Source: Thermococcus sp. MAR1
Lineage (GTDB): Archaea; Methanobacteriota_B; Thermococci; Thermococcales; Thermococcaceae
Reading direction: 5' to 3'
DNA: 64,000 nucleotides
NCBI RefSeq assembly: GCF_012027305.1
Contig: NZ_SNUF01000003.1
Span: forward strand, 62,001 to 126,000
Shown here piece after piece: positions 24,238 to 32,703 of the stretch (its first letter is position 1; each line of letters begins with the position of its first letter). Position numbers and translations under genes: made by a program. A model generated the notes under the pieces. The model ran no database searches, had not been told where the DNA came from, and saw only the letters and a program-made list of their open reading frames with translations.

Positions 24238-26159
24238 AGCTTTTTGCCGATCGCCGCACCCACGAGGAACGAACCGACGGCTATCAGGATTATCGCCGTC
24301 TCGGGGATTCTCTCCGGGGAAGTGGGAGTGCTCGTCGAAGTCTCGGCGGGTGAGGGTGTGGGGATGACTATCTGGGGTATGTCCGTTGCGGTGGTGTTCG
24401 TTTGAATCGTCGTCTGGCTCGGCTTGCTGAGGAACAGGTTGGCGGTTTCCCTGGCGTACTGGTAGAATATCATGGCCGTCTGGAGGTCCTCCATGCTGCC
24501 GTTCTCCTCGGCGCTCTTCTCGTAGCTCTCGGCGAACTCGTAGTATGCTATGGCCAGCACGGGCGTTATGCCCTTGTTCTGGGCCAGCGCAATGGCCACC
24601 TTTGCCCCTTCCTTCATTCCCGCCAGCTTATCCTTGAGGACAGTCTGGTTGTCTATTCCCAGCGTATCGAGGAAGACCTGAGCCCTCACGCGCGCCTCCA
24701 TCGCGGTGAAGAGCGCCGCGGAGTACTTGCCGTCCTCGTAGTACTGCTCCGCCTGCTGGATGCTCTGACTCAGGTCGCCCCCAACGGTGCCGTACATCGA
24801 TTCTATGTAGGTCACTATGAGGTTGGACTCATCTATATAGTCCCTCGCTGTGGTCTTGACCACGTCTTTGCCTATCACATCGCCGGTCGCGAACCTCTCG
24901 CCGAGACTCGCCCAGAAGACCGCTGTCTTTGCCCTCTCGTAGGCGTAGGCGGCTTTACCTATTGCGTCCCAGTAGTCACCGTTGTAGTAGTACTTCCAGG
25001 CCTCATCGAGGAGGCCCTTGGCCTGCTCCACCCTCTCCTCGGCGGCGGCTATTGCCTGGAGCATCGTCGTGCCCCGTATCGTGATGTTGGACACCCTCTT
25101 CTCAGAGGCGTTTATCTCCGAGCCAGCCGTCCTAAGGATTCTCTGGACGTCCTCCTCCGACTTCACGCCCAGGTACCAGTTCACGTGCCTTATTATTATT
25201 CTTGCCTGGAAGTCCTTGCTCATCGTTGTGTAGTACATCCCGTCGTCGAGGCTCTGCTTCGACTGGTTGAGGATGGCTTTTGCCTCGTTTAGGGCCTCTA
25301 GGAGGGTCGTGTATGTGGCGTAGTTGACGTCGCTCTTTTTGAGCCTCTCCAGCGTTGACTGATAGTATGCGGTGGTGTTGTCGTAGTCCTTCAGGGCGTC
25401 GTCTTTGAGGAAGGAAGTGTCTATCTTTACGTACGCGGGCGCCTCGGGGCGGGGTATCCTGTGCCCTGTGAAGTAATAGACGGCGTCGTATATGTCCCTG
25501 ATTTCAATGACTGTTAAACCCCAGCGCTCCTTGGCGTAGTCAACGACGTCAACCTTCTTCGTCTGAGTGTTTATTTCCACTATGCCGCCAATCTCCTTTT
25601 TCTGGGTCTCCTGAACGTACTGAATGCGCTGTCCCTGGGGGATCAGAAAGAGCTGCGCCCCGACGTCGTGGGCTGCGGAGGCCTTCTCCAAGATTCCCCC
25701 GACGGGCCCTATGGTGCCGTCCGGGTTTATCATCCCTGTCATCATTACCTTTGGGTTGACCTTCCACCCCTCAAGGGCCGCGATAATCCCGACGGTCATG
25801 GTCCCTCCCGCGGAGGGGCCGCCTATGATTGGTGAGTCCGCCTTGATCTGGATAAAAACATCGTACTTGCTCATATTCACCCCGAGGACTTTGCCCGCTA
25901 TCTGTGCGGCCAATCTGGCACTCGCCTGCATATCCACTTCAGCTAGAGGCCACGTCTCGACGTAAACGTGACCTGTTCCCGGCGCGACGGTGATTACAAA
26001 GTCTGTGGCAACACCTATGAGCTGACCGTCCGCAGTCCTGGAAACTGCCGGTGCCTTCAGCACTACCGTGTGGCCTTCGCTGGGGCATTCAGCGGTGGCA
26101 AAGGATGCAAACGGGAGCAGAAGCGTGATTATCAGCAGTGGTACAAGTGCCCTTTTCAT
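24234..26159 (-). CDS. Secreted, membrane-anchored S16 (Lon-type) protease
   Basis: A 641-residue protein starting with a signal peptide (ALVPLLIITLLLPFASFATA). A Lon-like proteolytic domain follows, with the catalytic Ser116 in GGPSAGGTMTVG and Lys159 in GGILEKASAA, the Ser-Lys dyad of S16. There is no AAA ATPase domain. The remaining ~400 residues are helical repeats (EAWKYYYNGDYWDAIGKAAY, EQYYEDGKYSAALFTAMEAR). A Thr/Ser/Pro-rich stalk and a C-terminal membrane helix (AIILIAVGSFLVGAAIGKKL) follow. The catalytic domain would face the outside, so it works without ATP on the cell surface. It is a single gene. Confidence 0.85.
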   Translation of the reverse strand: MKRALVPLLIITLLLPFASFATAECPSEGHTVVLKAPAVSRTADGQLIGVATDFVITVAPGTGHVYVETWPLAEVDMQASARLAAQIAGKVLGVNMSKYDVFIQIKADSPIIGGPSAGGTMTVGIIAALEGWKVNPKVMMTGMINPDGTIGPVGGILEKASAAHDVGAQLFLIPQGQRIQYVQETQKKEIGGIVEINTQTKKVDVVDYAKERWGLTVIEIRDIYDAVYYFTGHRIPRPEAPAYVKIDTSFLKDDALKDYDNTTAYYQSTLERLKKSDVNYATYTTLLEALNEAKAILNQSKQSLDDGMYYTTMSKDFQARIIIRHVNWYLGVKSEEDVQRILRTAGSEINASEKRVSNITIRGTTMLQAIAAAEERVEQAKGLLDEAWKYYYNGDYWDAIGKAAYAYERAKTAVFWASLGERFATGDVIGKDVVKTTARDYIDESNLIVTYIESMYGTVGGDLSQSIQQAEQYYEDGKYSAALFTAMEARVRAQVFLDTLGIDNQTVLKDKLAGMKEGAKVAIALAQNKGITPVLAIAYYEFAESYEKSAEENGSMEDLQTAMIFYQYARETANLFLSKPSQTTIQTNTTATDIPQIVIPTPSPAETSTSTPTSPERIPETAIILIAVGSFLVGAAIGKKL

Positions 26160-26235
26160 TTTCTCACCCCGTTTTTAGCTCGTTGCGCCTTAATAAAGCG
26201 TTTGTGGTTCAACCCTCTAAAACCGGGCGACAAAA

Positions 26236-26246
26236 AGCTTAAATCA
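26236..26246 (+). promoter_or_regulatory. Promoter of the usp-permease-usp operon
   Basis: AAGCTTAAATC about 30 bases ahead of the ATG at 26271 fits a BRE/TATA. Two ATG codons (26271 and 26277) follow a GGGG element. Confidence 0.45.
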
Positions 26247-26270
26247 TCTCTTTATCTTCCTACTCCGGGG

Positions 26271-26828
26271 ATGGCAATGGACATCTTCAATAAGCTCATC
26301 GCTAGGAAGTTCAGGAACATCGCCGGTGAGAGGTACGAGGAGATAGCCAAGCGTTACCGGGAATTTCTCTTGCTCCCCGAGGAGTTTGTTCTCCCGGAGA
26401 TACACTCCATACTCCTCCCGGTGGACAGGTTCTCGGGGGAGATACGGGAGGAACTCTACGAGACACTGAGCGCTTATCCCGGTGCCTCCGTTACTGTCGT
26501 GTACATATCCGAGAAAAGAACCCTCTCCCTCATAGAGCAGACCCTCGGCAGGGACGAGGCCGAAAAGCTCAGGAAGGCGAAGATAGAGTTCGCGGAACGG
26601 CTCGCCAGGGAGATAGCCTCCCGACTGGAGGAGCATGGGCTTCGGGTTGAGAGGAGGCACTTCATCGGGAACAAAAGCGATGACGTCGTGCGGATGATGG
26701 TTGAAGGAAACTTCGATCTCCTCGTCATTTCCAGGAGCTACGGCTCTGAGGTCACGAGAACGTCTCCGATAAGCCCCTTGGTCCTCAAGATAGTCCAGCA
26801 CGTGGAAAGGCCAACCATAGTGTATTAG
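26271..26828 (+). CDS. Universal stress protein-like protein, first of the permease operon
   Basis: A 185-residue protein with a USP fold after a helical N-terminal extension of about 40 residues. HSILLPVDRFSG begins the alpha/beta domain and VEGNFDLLVISRSYGS lies near the nucleotide loop. The canonical ATP-binding G-x2-G-x9-G(S/T) is not clear, so it may be a non-ATP type. It sits ten bases before the permease gene, which is followed by a second USP; the three are probably co-transcribed, suggesting the USPs modulate the transporter. The start could be ATG 26271 or 26277. Confidence 0.75.
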   Translation: MAMDIFNKLIARKFRNIAGERYEEIAKRYREFLLLPEEFVLPEIHSILLPVDRFSGEIREELYETLSAYPGASVTVVYISEKRTLSLIEQTLGRDEAEKLRKAKIEFAERLAREIASRLEEHGLRVERRHFIGNKSDDVVRMMVEGNFDLLVISRSYGSEVTRTSPISPLVLKIVQHVERPTIVY

Positions 26829-26838
26829 GGTGGTTTAA

Positions 26839-28125
26839 ATGGTACTGAACGAGCAGGTGGCAATCGCGGTTACAGTGTTCGTATTTATCTACGCCCTGAT
26901 AATCAGCGAAAGGGTTCACAGGACGGTCGCTGCTCTCTTTGGCGCTTCTATAGTCCTCTTCGTTGGTGTGGTCCCGTGGGAGAAGATGTCCGAGTATCTC
27001 GACCTCGGGACGCTGTTCCTCCTGATAGGGATGATGATGATAGTCAACACCGCCAAGGAGAGTGGCCTCTTCGAGTTCATAGCGATAAAGACTGCAAAAT
27101 TTGCCAAGGGAAGTCCCATGAAGGTCCTCATACTGTTCTCAATAGTGACTGCTCTGGTGAGCTCGGTTCTTGACAACGTTACAACGGTTCTCCTTCTGAC
27201 ACCGATGCTCCTCTACATAACCCGCCTTATGGACGTTAATCCTGTTCCCTACCTCTTGGCCGAGATATTCGCCTCAAACATCGGCGGAACTGCAACGCTG
27301 ATAGGCGACCCCCCCAACATAATGATAGGCTCTGCCGCTGGACTGAGCTTCACCGAGTTCCTCCTGAACATGGGGCCCATAGCGGCCATAGACCTCCTCA
27401 TAACCCTCGGTATAATATATCTTGTCTACAGAGATGCAATGAAGATAACCCCCGCAAAGATGGAGAGGATTCAGTCCACCATTCAGATGCTAAGGGAGGA
27501 CGAGGCCATAAGAGACTGGGCGCTCTTCAAAAAGTCCGTGGTCGTTATAGTCGCGGTTGTTCTGCTGTTCTTCGTCCATGACAGGCTCGGCCTCCCCCCG
27601 GCGGTCGTGGCCCTCAGCGGTGCTTCCTTCCTTCTCCTCTGGAGCAGGATGGAGCCCACGGAAGTCCTCGAAAAGATAGAGTGGACGGCGATATTCTTCT
27701 TCATGGGGCTCTTCATAATCGTCGGTTCCCTCGTGGAGACCGGGGTGATAGACGACGTTGCGCGCTGGCTTCTCGGCTACGTCCACACGACGGGACAGGC
27801 CATAGTGATGGTCACGTGGTTCTCGGCCATAGCCTCGGCCATAGTGGACAACATACCCCTGACTGCGGCAATGATACCCCTGATAAAATCCATGAGCGTC
27901 TCTATGGACGTCTATCCCCTCTGGTGGGCGCTCTCTCTTGGAGCCTGTCTCGGTGGAAACGGAACCGCGATAGGAGCGAGCGCCAACATCGTTGTCCTCG
28001 GTATAGCGGCCAGGGAGAGGCTCAACATAACCTTCATGGACTTCCTCAAGGTGGGCCTCGTGATAATGCTCAGCACGGTTGGAATGGGTATGATTATCAT
28101 ATGGATAAGGTACGTAGGGGTGTGA
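26839..28125 (+). CDS. ArsB/NhaD-superfamily anion or Na+/H+ transporter
   Basis: A 428-residue polytopic membrane protein of the ion transporter (IT) superfamily. Two internal halves carry related signatures: SSVLDNVTTVLLLTPMLLYI with SNIGGTATLIGDPPNIMIGS in the first, and SAIVDNIPLTAAMIPLIK with LGGNGTAIGASANIVVLGIA in the second. About 11 membrane segments are apparent. Homologues export arsenite, exchange Na+/H+ or take up dicarboxylates; the substrate is not decidable from sequence. There is no ArsA or ArsR beside it. It is flanked on both sides by universal stress protein genes. Confidence 0.85.
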   Translation: MVLNEQVAIAVTVFVFIYALIISERVHRTVAALFGASIVLFVGVVPWEKMSEYLDLGTLFLLIGMMMIVNTAKESGLFEFIAIKTAKFAKGSPMKVLILFSIVTALVSSVLDNVTTVLLLTPMLLYITRLMDVNPVPYLLAEIFASNIGGTATLIGDPPNIMIGSAAGLSFTEFLLNMGPIAAIDLLITLGIIYLVYRDAMKITPAKMERIQSTIQMLREDEAIRDWALFKKSVVVIVAVVLLFFVHDRLGLPPAVVALSGASFLLLWSRMEPTEVLEKIEWTAIFFFMGLFIIVGSLVETGVIDDVARWLLGYVHTTGQAIVMVTWFSAIASAIVDNIPLTAAMIPLIKSMSVSMDVYPLWWALSLGACLGGNGTAIGASANIVVLGIAARERLNITFMDFLKVGLVIMLSTVGMGMIIIWIRYVGV

Positions 28126-28128
28126 TCC

Positions 28129-28578
28129 ATGAGGATACTCGTGCTCGTTGACGGCTCCAAGTGGAGCCAGAAGGCTGCCCTTCACGCGATAGCCATCGCC
28201 AAAAGGAGGGGAGGTAAGCTCATCCTGTTCTCCGTTCTTGACAGGAGGGAGGCGAAGGCCCTAGCCTTCAACATGGGGATGCTCAGCCAGGACCTCACGA
28301 ACGTTCAAAAGTTCGAGGAGGAGATATGGCGCGAGATGAAGAAGAGCATACGCGACATAATGACGAACCTCCTTGAGCTCTGCCACCAGGAGGGCGTGAA
28401 CTGTTCGATAAGGATCGTGGAGGGCTCGGCCAAGGACACCATACTTGAGGAGGCCAACTCCGGAAAGTATGGGCTTGTTGTCATGGGGGCCTATGGGAGG
28501 AGTGGAAAAACGAGGATAGGAAGCCTCCTTGAGGAGGTCGTTGGCTTGATAGAGCCTCCGGTGATGGTGGTTCGCTAG
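28129..28578 (+). CDS. Universal stress protein, ATP-binding type
   Basis: A 149-residue stand-alone USP. RILVLVDGSKWSQKAALHAI opens the fold, and GLVVMGAYGRSGKTRIGSLLEEV contains the G-x2-G-x9-GS-type nucleotide loop, so ATP or a related nucleotide is probably bound. It begins three bases after the permease stop and is the third gene of that operon. It overlaps the converging small membrane protein gene by four bases. Confidence 0.88.
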   Translation: MRILVLVDGSKWSQKAALHAIAIAKRRGGKLILFSVLDRREAKALAFNMGMLSQDLTNVQKFEEEIWREMKKSIRDIMTNLLELCHQEGVNCSIRIVEGSAKDTILEEANSGKYGLVVMGAYGRSGKTRIGSLLEEVVGLIEPPVMVVR

Positions 28579-28829
28579 CGCTTCCAGAGTGCGACCACGA
28601 AGAGCAGCAGCACCACGACTTCGAGGGCACCAACGGCCATGCTCACGTCCTTTTCTATCCATTCCGCTAGGTGCAGGGTCTCTATGACCTTTTTTATGGT
28701 CAGCAGGAGAAACGCGGCTATCAGATAGAGCGCCGCGCGGAGATGGCTCTTCCTGTAGGCTATCAATGAGATCCCCGCAAGGGTCAGTGACAGTATCAAG
28801 GCCATGATTGCCAGTAGGGTCTCCATCAT
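28575..28829 (-). CDS. Small three-helix membrane protein paired with a winged-helix regulator
   Basis: An 84-residue protein with three hydrophobic segments (LLAIMALILSLTLAGISLIA, AALYLIAAFLLLTI and VVVLLLFVVALW) separated by short charged loops. Its ATG overlaps the stop of the upstream regulator gene (ATGATG), so the two are translated together. Similar small membrane proteins next to ArsR-type regulators occur in other euryarchaea and may act as membrane sensors; this is inference. Confidence 0.7.
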   Translation of the reverse strand: MMETLLAIMALILSLTLAGISLIAYRKSHLRAALYLIAAFLLLTIKKVIETLHLAEWIEKDVSMAVGALEVVVLLLFVVALWKR

Positions 28830-29344
28830 TCCTCATCACCCACGCTGGTGAGCAGGTCAATCAGGTTGTCCGCCAGCTTCTCCCAAAGACTGGGCCTGTA
28901 CTCCTTTATAACGCGCGCTATTATCATCGGGTCGTAGGAGAGGGTGTACGTCACGCTCTTCCCCTCTTTTCGGGCATCCACGATGCCGAGCTTGAGGAGT
29001 TCACTCATGTGGTAGCTCACAGTTGGTTGGCTGAGACCAAGCCTCTTGGCTATCTCGCTCTGGGTCAGGGGGCCTTCCATGAGGGTCAGGAGGATTCTCC
29101 TTCGGGTCTCCGTCGAGATGGCTATCAGCAACCTCTGACAGTCCTTTTCGAAGCCTGAGGGAAAGATGTAGCGTCTCTTTCCGAGCTTCCTTGAAAACAC
29201 CTTCCCCTCTTTCTCCAGCCGGTAGAGGTGATACTGCAGGTCGCCTATTCCTATTCCAAGCTCCCTAGCCAGCTCCCGGAAGGTTATCCCCGGTTTGCTC
29301 TGGATTTGGTGGAGTATCTCACTACGCCTCTCCATATCCAACAC
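28826..29344 (-). CDS. Transcriptional regulator with two winged-helix domains
   Basis: A 172-residue protein. The N-terminal winged helix (ILHQIQSKPGITFRELAREL, then GIGIGDLQYHLYRLEKEGKV) is followed by a second ArsR-type one (TRRRILLTLMEGPLTQSEIA, then KRLGLSQPTVSYHMSELLKL). Tandem winged helices of this kind are common regulators in Thermococcales; no metal-binding cysteines are visible. The frame opens at a GTG (29344) with an ATG at 29335 as an alternative start. It diverges from tldD, with which it shares a compact promoter region. Confidence 0.85.
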   Translation of the reverse strand: MLDMERRSEILHQIQSKPGITFRELARELGIGIGDLQYHLYRLEKEGKVFSRKLGKRRYIFPSGFEKDCQRLLIAISTETRRRILLTLMEGPLTQSEIAKRLGLSQPTVSYHMSELLKLGIVDARKEGKSVTYTLSYDPMIIARVIKEYRPSLWEKLADNLIDLLTSVGDEE

Positions 29345-29373
29345 TTAAACCCTTGTGGTTCATCCCTCTATGG

Positions 29374-29390
29374 GAACCCATATAAACGCT
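29374..29390. promoter_or_regulatory. Overlapping divergent promoters of the regulator and tldD
   Basis: CCATATAAACGCTACCC reads as a TATA box towards tldD, and its complement (GTTTATATGG) reads as one towards the winged-helix gene. Each lies about 25-35 bases from the corresponding start. Only 73 bases separate the two start codons, so polymerases cannot use both at once. Confidence 0.5.
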
Positions 29391-29417
29391 ACCCCTTTTA
29401 TGCCCATCGGTGGGAGG

Positions 29418-30779
29418 ATGGAGGCACTGATACGAAGGGCTGAGGAACTTGCGGAGCGTTACGGTATATTCTATTATGAAATACGCATAACTCGCGTCAC
29501 GGCTTCCCACCTCACTATGCAGAACGGTCAACTCGAAGAGCTTGCCATGAACACCGAAATGGGGATAGGGGTGAGGGCCTTCAACGGGGCCTGGGGCTTC
29601 TCAAGCGCCAACGACATGGGCCGCGCTGAAAAGGCCATAGAGACTGCCATGAAGATAGCGAAACTCTCAAAGGGCGATTCGAAGATTCACCTTGGAGACC
29701 CCATCAGGGACAGGGCCGAAATAAGGCCGAAGAAGAGCTTTCTCGACGTTGATGTCGAGGACAAGCTCGCCCTCGTGAAGAAGATTGACTCGCTTCTCCG
29801 GGGCAGAGGGGTCTCCAACAGGAGCGTCTACTACGGTGATGGCCTTAAGGAACAGCTCTACTTCAACTCCCTCGGGAGTGAAATCCAGACGGTCGTTCCT
29901 AGGCTGAGACTAAGCTTCTCCGTAACTGCCAGGGAGAATGGAGAGATGCAGAGCTACTGGAAGAGCTTTGGCGGCACCGCGGGCTGGGAGCTTGTTGAGG
30001 AGATAGATCTGAACCACTGGACTGCCTTTGTGAAGGAGAAGGCAATCTCGCTCCTCCATGCTCAGTCGCCCCCTTCCGGAGAGTTCCCTGTGATAATGGA
30101 TCCAGAACTTACCGGTGTCTTCATCCACGAGGCTCTGGGCCATGCCGTAGAAGCCGATTCGGTTAAGAACGGCGACAGCATCTTGGCTGGTAAGCTGGGT
30201 GAGAGAATAGCCGTCGAGGGGCTAACCGTCGTGGACGACCCAACGCTCCCGGGCAAGTTTGGCTCCTACGTTTACGACGACGAGGGAATAAAGGCCAAGA
30301 GGGTTGAGATAATAAAGAACGGCGTTTTGATGAACTACCTCACCGACCGCGAGACGAGCGCTTTGCTCGGTCTCGAACCAAACGGTCACGGAAGGGCGCA
30401 GGGCTACAGCCATCAACCCCTCGTGAGGATGGGCAACACCTACGTCGAGCCCGGGGACTGGTCTTTCGAGGAAATGGTCGAGGAGGTCAAGAACGGCCTC
30501 TACATGATAGGGGACAAGGGGGGCGAGGTCGACACCGCCAACGGCACCTTCACCTTCGGCGCCAAGGAGGGCTACATAGTAGAGAACGGTGAAATTAAAG
30601 CCCAGGTGAGGGATGTGGCACTCTCCGGCAGAATTCTCGACATCCTGAGAAACATCCGCGCCATTGGGGATGACCTTAGGGTGGAGTTCCCGGGCTACTG
30701 CGGGAAGGGCCAGTGGGTTCCCGTTGATGACGGGGGGCCACACGTTCTGACGAGGGCGCTCGTTGGTGGGCTAAGATAA
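29418..30779 (+). CDS. tldD: TldD metalloprotease subunit
   Basis: One half of the TldD/PmbA(TldE) heterodimeric protease, which degrades unfolded peptides and matures ribosomal peptides in bacteria. The zinc motif HEALGH is at residues 237-242, within FIHEALGHAVEADSV. The N-terminal domain (EIRITRVTASHLTMQNGQLE) and C-terminal segment (SGRILDILRNIRAIGDDL) complete the family. The ATG at 29418 follows GGTGGGAGG, so a start at 29355 is not needed. The length of 453 residues is normal. It is followed by a ferritin-like gene and then pmbA. Confidence 0.95.
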   Translation: MEALIRRAEELAERYGIFYYEIRITRVTASHLTMQNGQLEELAMNTEMGIGVRAFNGAWGFSSANDMGRAEKAIETAMKIAKLSKGDSKIHLGDPIRDRAEIRPKKSFLDVDVEDKLALVKKIDSLLRGRGVSNRSVYYGDGLKEQLYFNSLGSEIQTVVPRLRLSFSVTARENGEMQSYWKSFGGTAGWELVEEIDLNHWTAFVKEKAISLLHAQSPPSGEFPVIMDPELTGVFIHEALGHAVEADSVKNGDSILAGKLGERIAVEGLTVVDDPTLPGKFGSYVYDDEGIKAKRVEIIKNGVLMNYLTDRETSALLGLEPNGHGRAQGYSHQPLVRMGNTYVEPGDWSFEEMVEEVKNGLYMIGDKGGEVDTANGTFTFGAKEGYIVENGEIKAQVRDVALSGRILDILRNIRAIGDDLRVEFPGYCGKGQWVPVDDGGPHVLTRALVGGLR

Positions 30780-30822
30780 AGCGTATATACTCCAAGCTCT
30801 AATTTTACGTTTGGTGAGTGAA

Positions 30823-31320
30823 ATGGCTATAGATGTGGGCATTATTCAAGATGTTGAGACACTACTCAAGAACCTCAATGGCTACGAACTCCTCAGCTAT
30901 GCCATCTGCAACGAGGAATGCGGTGCAGAAACCTATGAATGGCTTGCCGGCCGAGTTGAGGGCATCCTAGTTGACGAGTTTAGGTACTTGGCAAAGGAAA
31001 AGCGGAAGCATGCGGCGGAATTGAGGAAGCTCTTCGAGGAGCTCTATCCCGGTATGAAGCCCCTCGAGTTCAACGCCCCGCCCTTGGACACTCTGCCGGT
31101 ATGCAGAGAGCTGATGGAGGTCAAAGAGCTTGAAAACACCCTTGCAATTGCCATGCTCTCCGAAACGATAGGCAGGGACATCTACCGGAAGCTCCAGAGG
31201 ATGTCCGGCGACGAGGAGGTAGCGGAGCTGTTCGAAAGGCTGGCCGAGATGAAGGAGGCCGCCTACGAAAAGCTTCTGCAACTCTACGAGGCCATGGAGA
31301 AGCAGTCGAATACCTTTTAA
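30823..31320 (+). CDS. Ferritin-like helical protein between tldD and pmbA
   Basis: A 165-residue protein predicted to be a four-helix bundle. ELLSYAICNEECGAETYEWL supplies a first helix with Glu residues, and DEFRYLAKEKRKHAAELRKL contains ExxxxxxxxxH-type iron ligands. TIGRDIYRKLQRM and FERLAEMKEAAYEKLLQLYE form the later helices. This pattern matches rubrerythrin/ferritin-like domains without the rubredoxin tail. The ATG at 30823 follows GGTGAG; a TTG/GTG at 30811-30814 lies inside that site. Lying 43 bases after tldD and 23 bases before pmbA, it may serve the protease or iron/oxidative stress defence. Confidence 0.75.
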   Translation: MAIDVGIIQDVETLLKNLNGYELLSYAICNEECGAETYEWLAGRVEGILVDEFRYLAKEKRKHAAELRKLFEELYPGMKPLEFNAPPLDTLPVCRELMEVKELENTLAIAMLSETIGRDIYRKLQRMSGDEEVAELFERLAEMKEAAYEKLLQLYEAMEKQSNTF

Positions 31321-31343
31321 ATTCCCCTCCGAACTTCTCCCGG

Positions 31344-32639
31344 ATGCCAATGATAGAGGAACTTGTCAGGATCTTGGAGCGAGAGAACGTCGAGTGGGAG
31401 CTTTACTGGGAGAAGGGCAGAGGGGGTTCCTTCAGGATAGAGCGCGAGAGAATCGAGCGCTCTCAGCGGAAGTTCCATTCTGGTATAGGCCTGCGTATCG
31501 GCTACAAGGGGCGGCTTGGCTTCTCCTACATAACTGGCCTGAACCATGGGAGGAGAACGCTTGAGGAGTTCGTAAAAAGGACGGTAAAGCTAGCCAAGGT
31601 TAGCGAGGTGCCCTTCGTTGGCTTCCCTTATCCGGCGAAAGTGCCCCGCGTCGAGGGTCTCTACGACAGGAGGATAGATGAAATACCCTTCGAGGAGGCC
31701 CACTCTCTCGCGCGGGACTTCTCCGCCAAGATGCGCGAGCTGAAGAACGATTCGCTTACCCTATCGGGTTCGATGGCCCTCGCGGTTACTGCCTACGGGA
31801 TAGCTAACTCCAACGGGGTCTGGTTCGAGGCCAGAGGTACCGGGATGAGCGTCTCAACCTACGCCGTGAAAACGGATGGAAAAACCGGTTCGGGCTCGTA
31901 TTATCAGACTTATCGTTCCCTTCAACCCTTTGAGGAGCTTGAAAACGCCATTCTTTCTGCTATCGAGGAGGCAGAGCTCAGCTATCGCGCCGGGAAGATG
32001 GAGCCCTACTCGGGTGAGATCCTCTTTGAACCCGAAGCCTTCCGCGCCGTTCTGGGGATATTCCTTGAAAACCTCTTTGGAGACGGCGTTTATCACGGCA
32101 GGAGCCGCTTTTCCGGGCTCGGGGAGGAGGTCGCACCCGAGGTGCTTACGGTGATTGACGATGCAACGGTTCCGGGGGGCGTTGGAAGCTTCCCCTTCGA
32201 CGGGGAAGGCAACCCGGGCGAGAGGACCATTCTGGTCGAAGACGGTGTAATACGCTCCTTCCTCCTCGACGAAACATACTCTCGCTTCCTGAATTTGAGG
32301 AGTACTGGAAACGCGGTCCGGGACTTCAGGACGACCCCGCACATAGGGACGAGCAACGTGATGGTGATGCCAGGTGACGAGAACCTGGAGGATTTTGAGG
32401 GAATCGTCGTGAGGAAAGTCTTCGGTGAGCACACGGCCAATCCCACCAGCGGGGACTTCTCGCTGACGGTTGAGCTGGGCTACGTTGTTAAGAACGGCAA
32501 GGTGGCTCCGTTTAGGGACAACATGCTCGTCGGAAATGCCTTCCAGTTCCTGCGTTCGATCAGGGCAATCGGACGCGAAATCACTAGAAAGGGCTCCTTT
32601 TATTCCCCGAGGGTTCTCGGCATTGCCAGATTGGTGTAG
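31344..32639 (+). CDS. pmbA: PmbA/TldE homologue, partner of TldD
   Basis: The second, non-zinc half of the TldD-TldE protease, 431 residues. The overall layout parallels tldD: an N-terminal beta domain with GIGLRIGYKGRLGFSYITG, then a C-terminal domain with TVIDDATVPGGVGSFPFDGE and HIGTSNVMVMPGD. No HExxxH motif is present, as expected of the inactive partner. It starts at an ATG 23 bases after the ferritin-like gene and closes the three-gene unit. Confidence 0.92.
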   Translation: MPMIEELVRILERENVEWELYWEKGRGGSFRIERERIERSQRKFHSGIGLRIGYKGRLGFSYITGLNHGRRTLEEFVKRTVKLAKVSEVPFVGFPYPAKVPRVEGLYDRRIDEIPFEEAHSLARDFSAKMRELKNDSLTLSGSMALAVTAYGIANSNGVWFEARGTGMSVSTYAVKTDGKTGSGSYYQTYRSLQPFEELENAILSAIEEAELSYRAGKMEPYSGEILFEPEAFRAVLGIFLENLFGDGVYHGRSRFSGLGEEVAPEVLTVIDDATVPGGVGSFPFDGEGNPGERTILVEDGVIRSFLLDETYSRFLNLRSTGNAVRDFRTTPHIGTSNVMVMPGDENLEDFEGIVVRKVFGEHTANPTSGDFSLTVELGYVVKNGKVAPFRDNMLVGNAFQFLRSIRAIGREITRKGSFYSPRVLGIARLV

Positions 32640-32703
32640 ATTCGGGCCCTTCTCGGTAAGCTTTTATAGGTCGGCGTCTTAAAAACTGGATAGGTGAGCG
32701 GAT

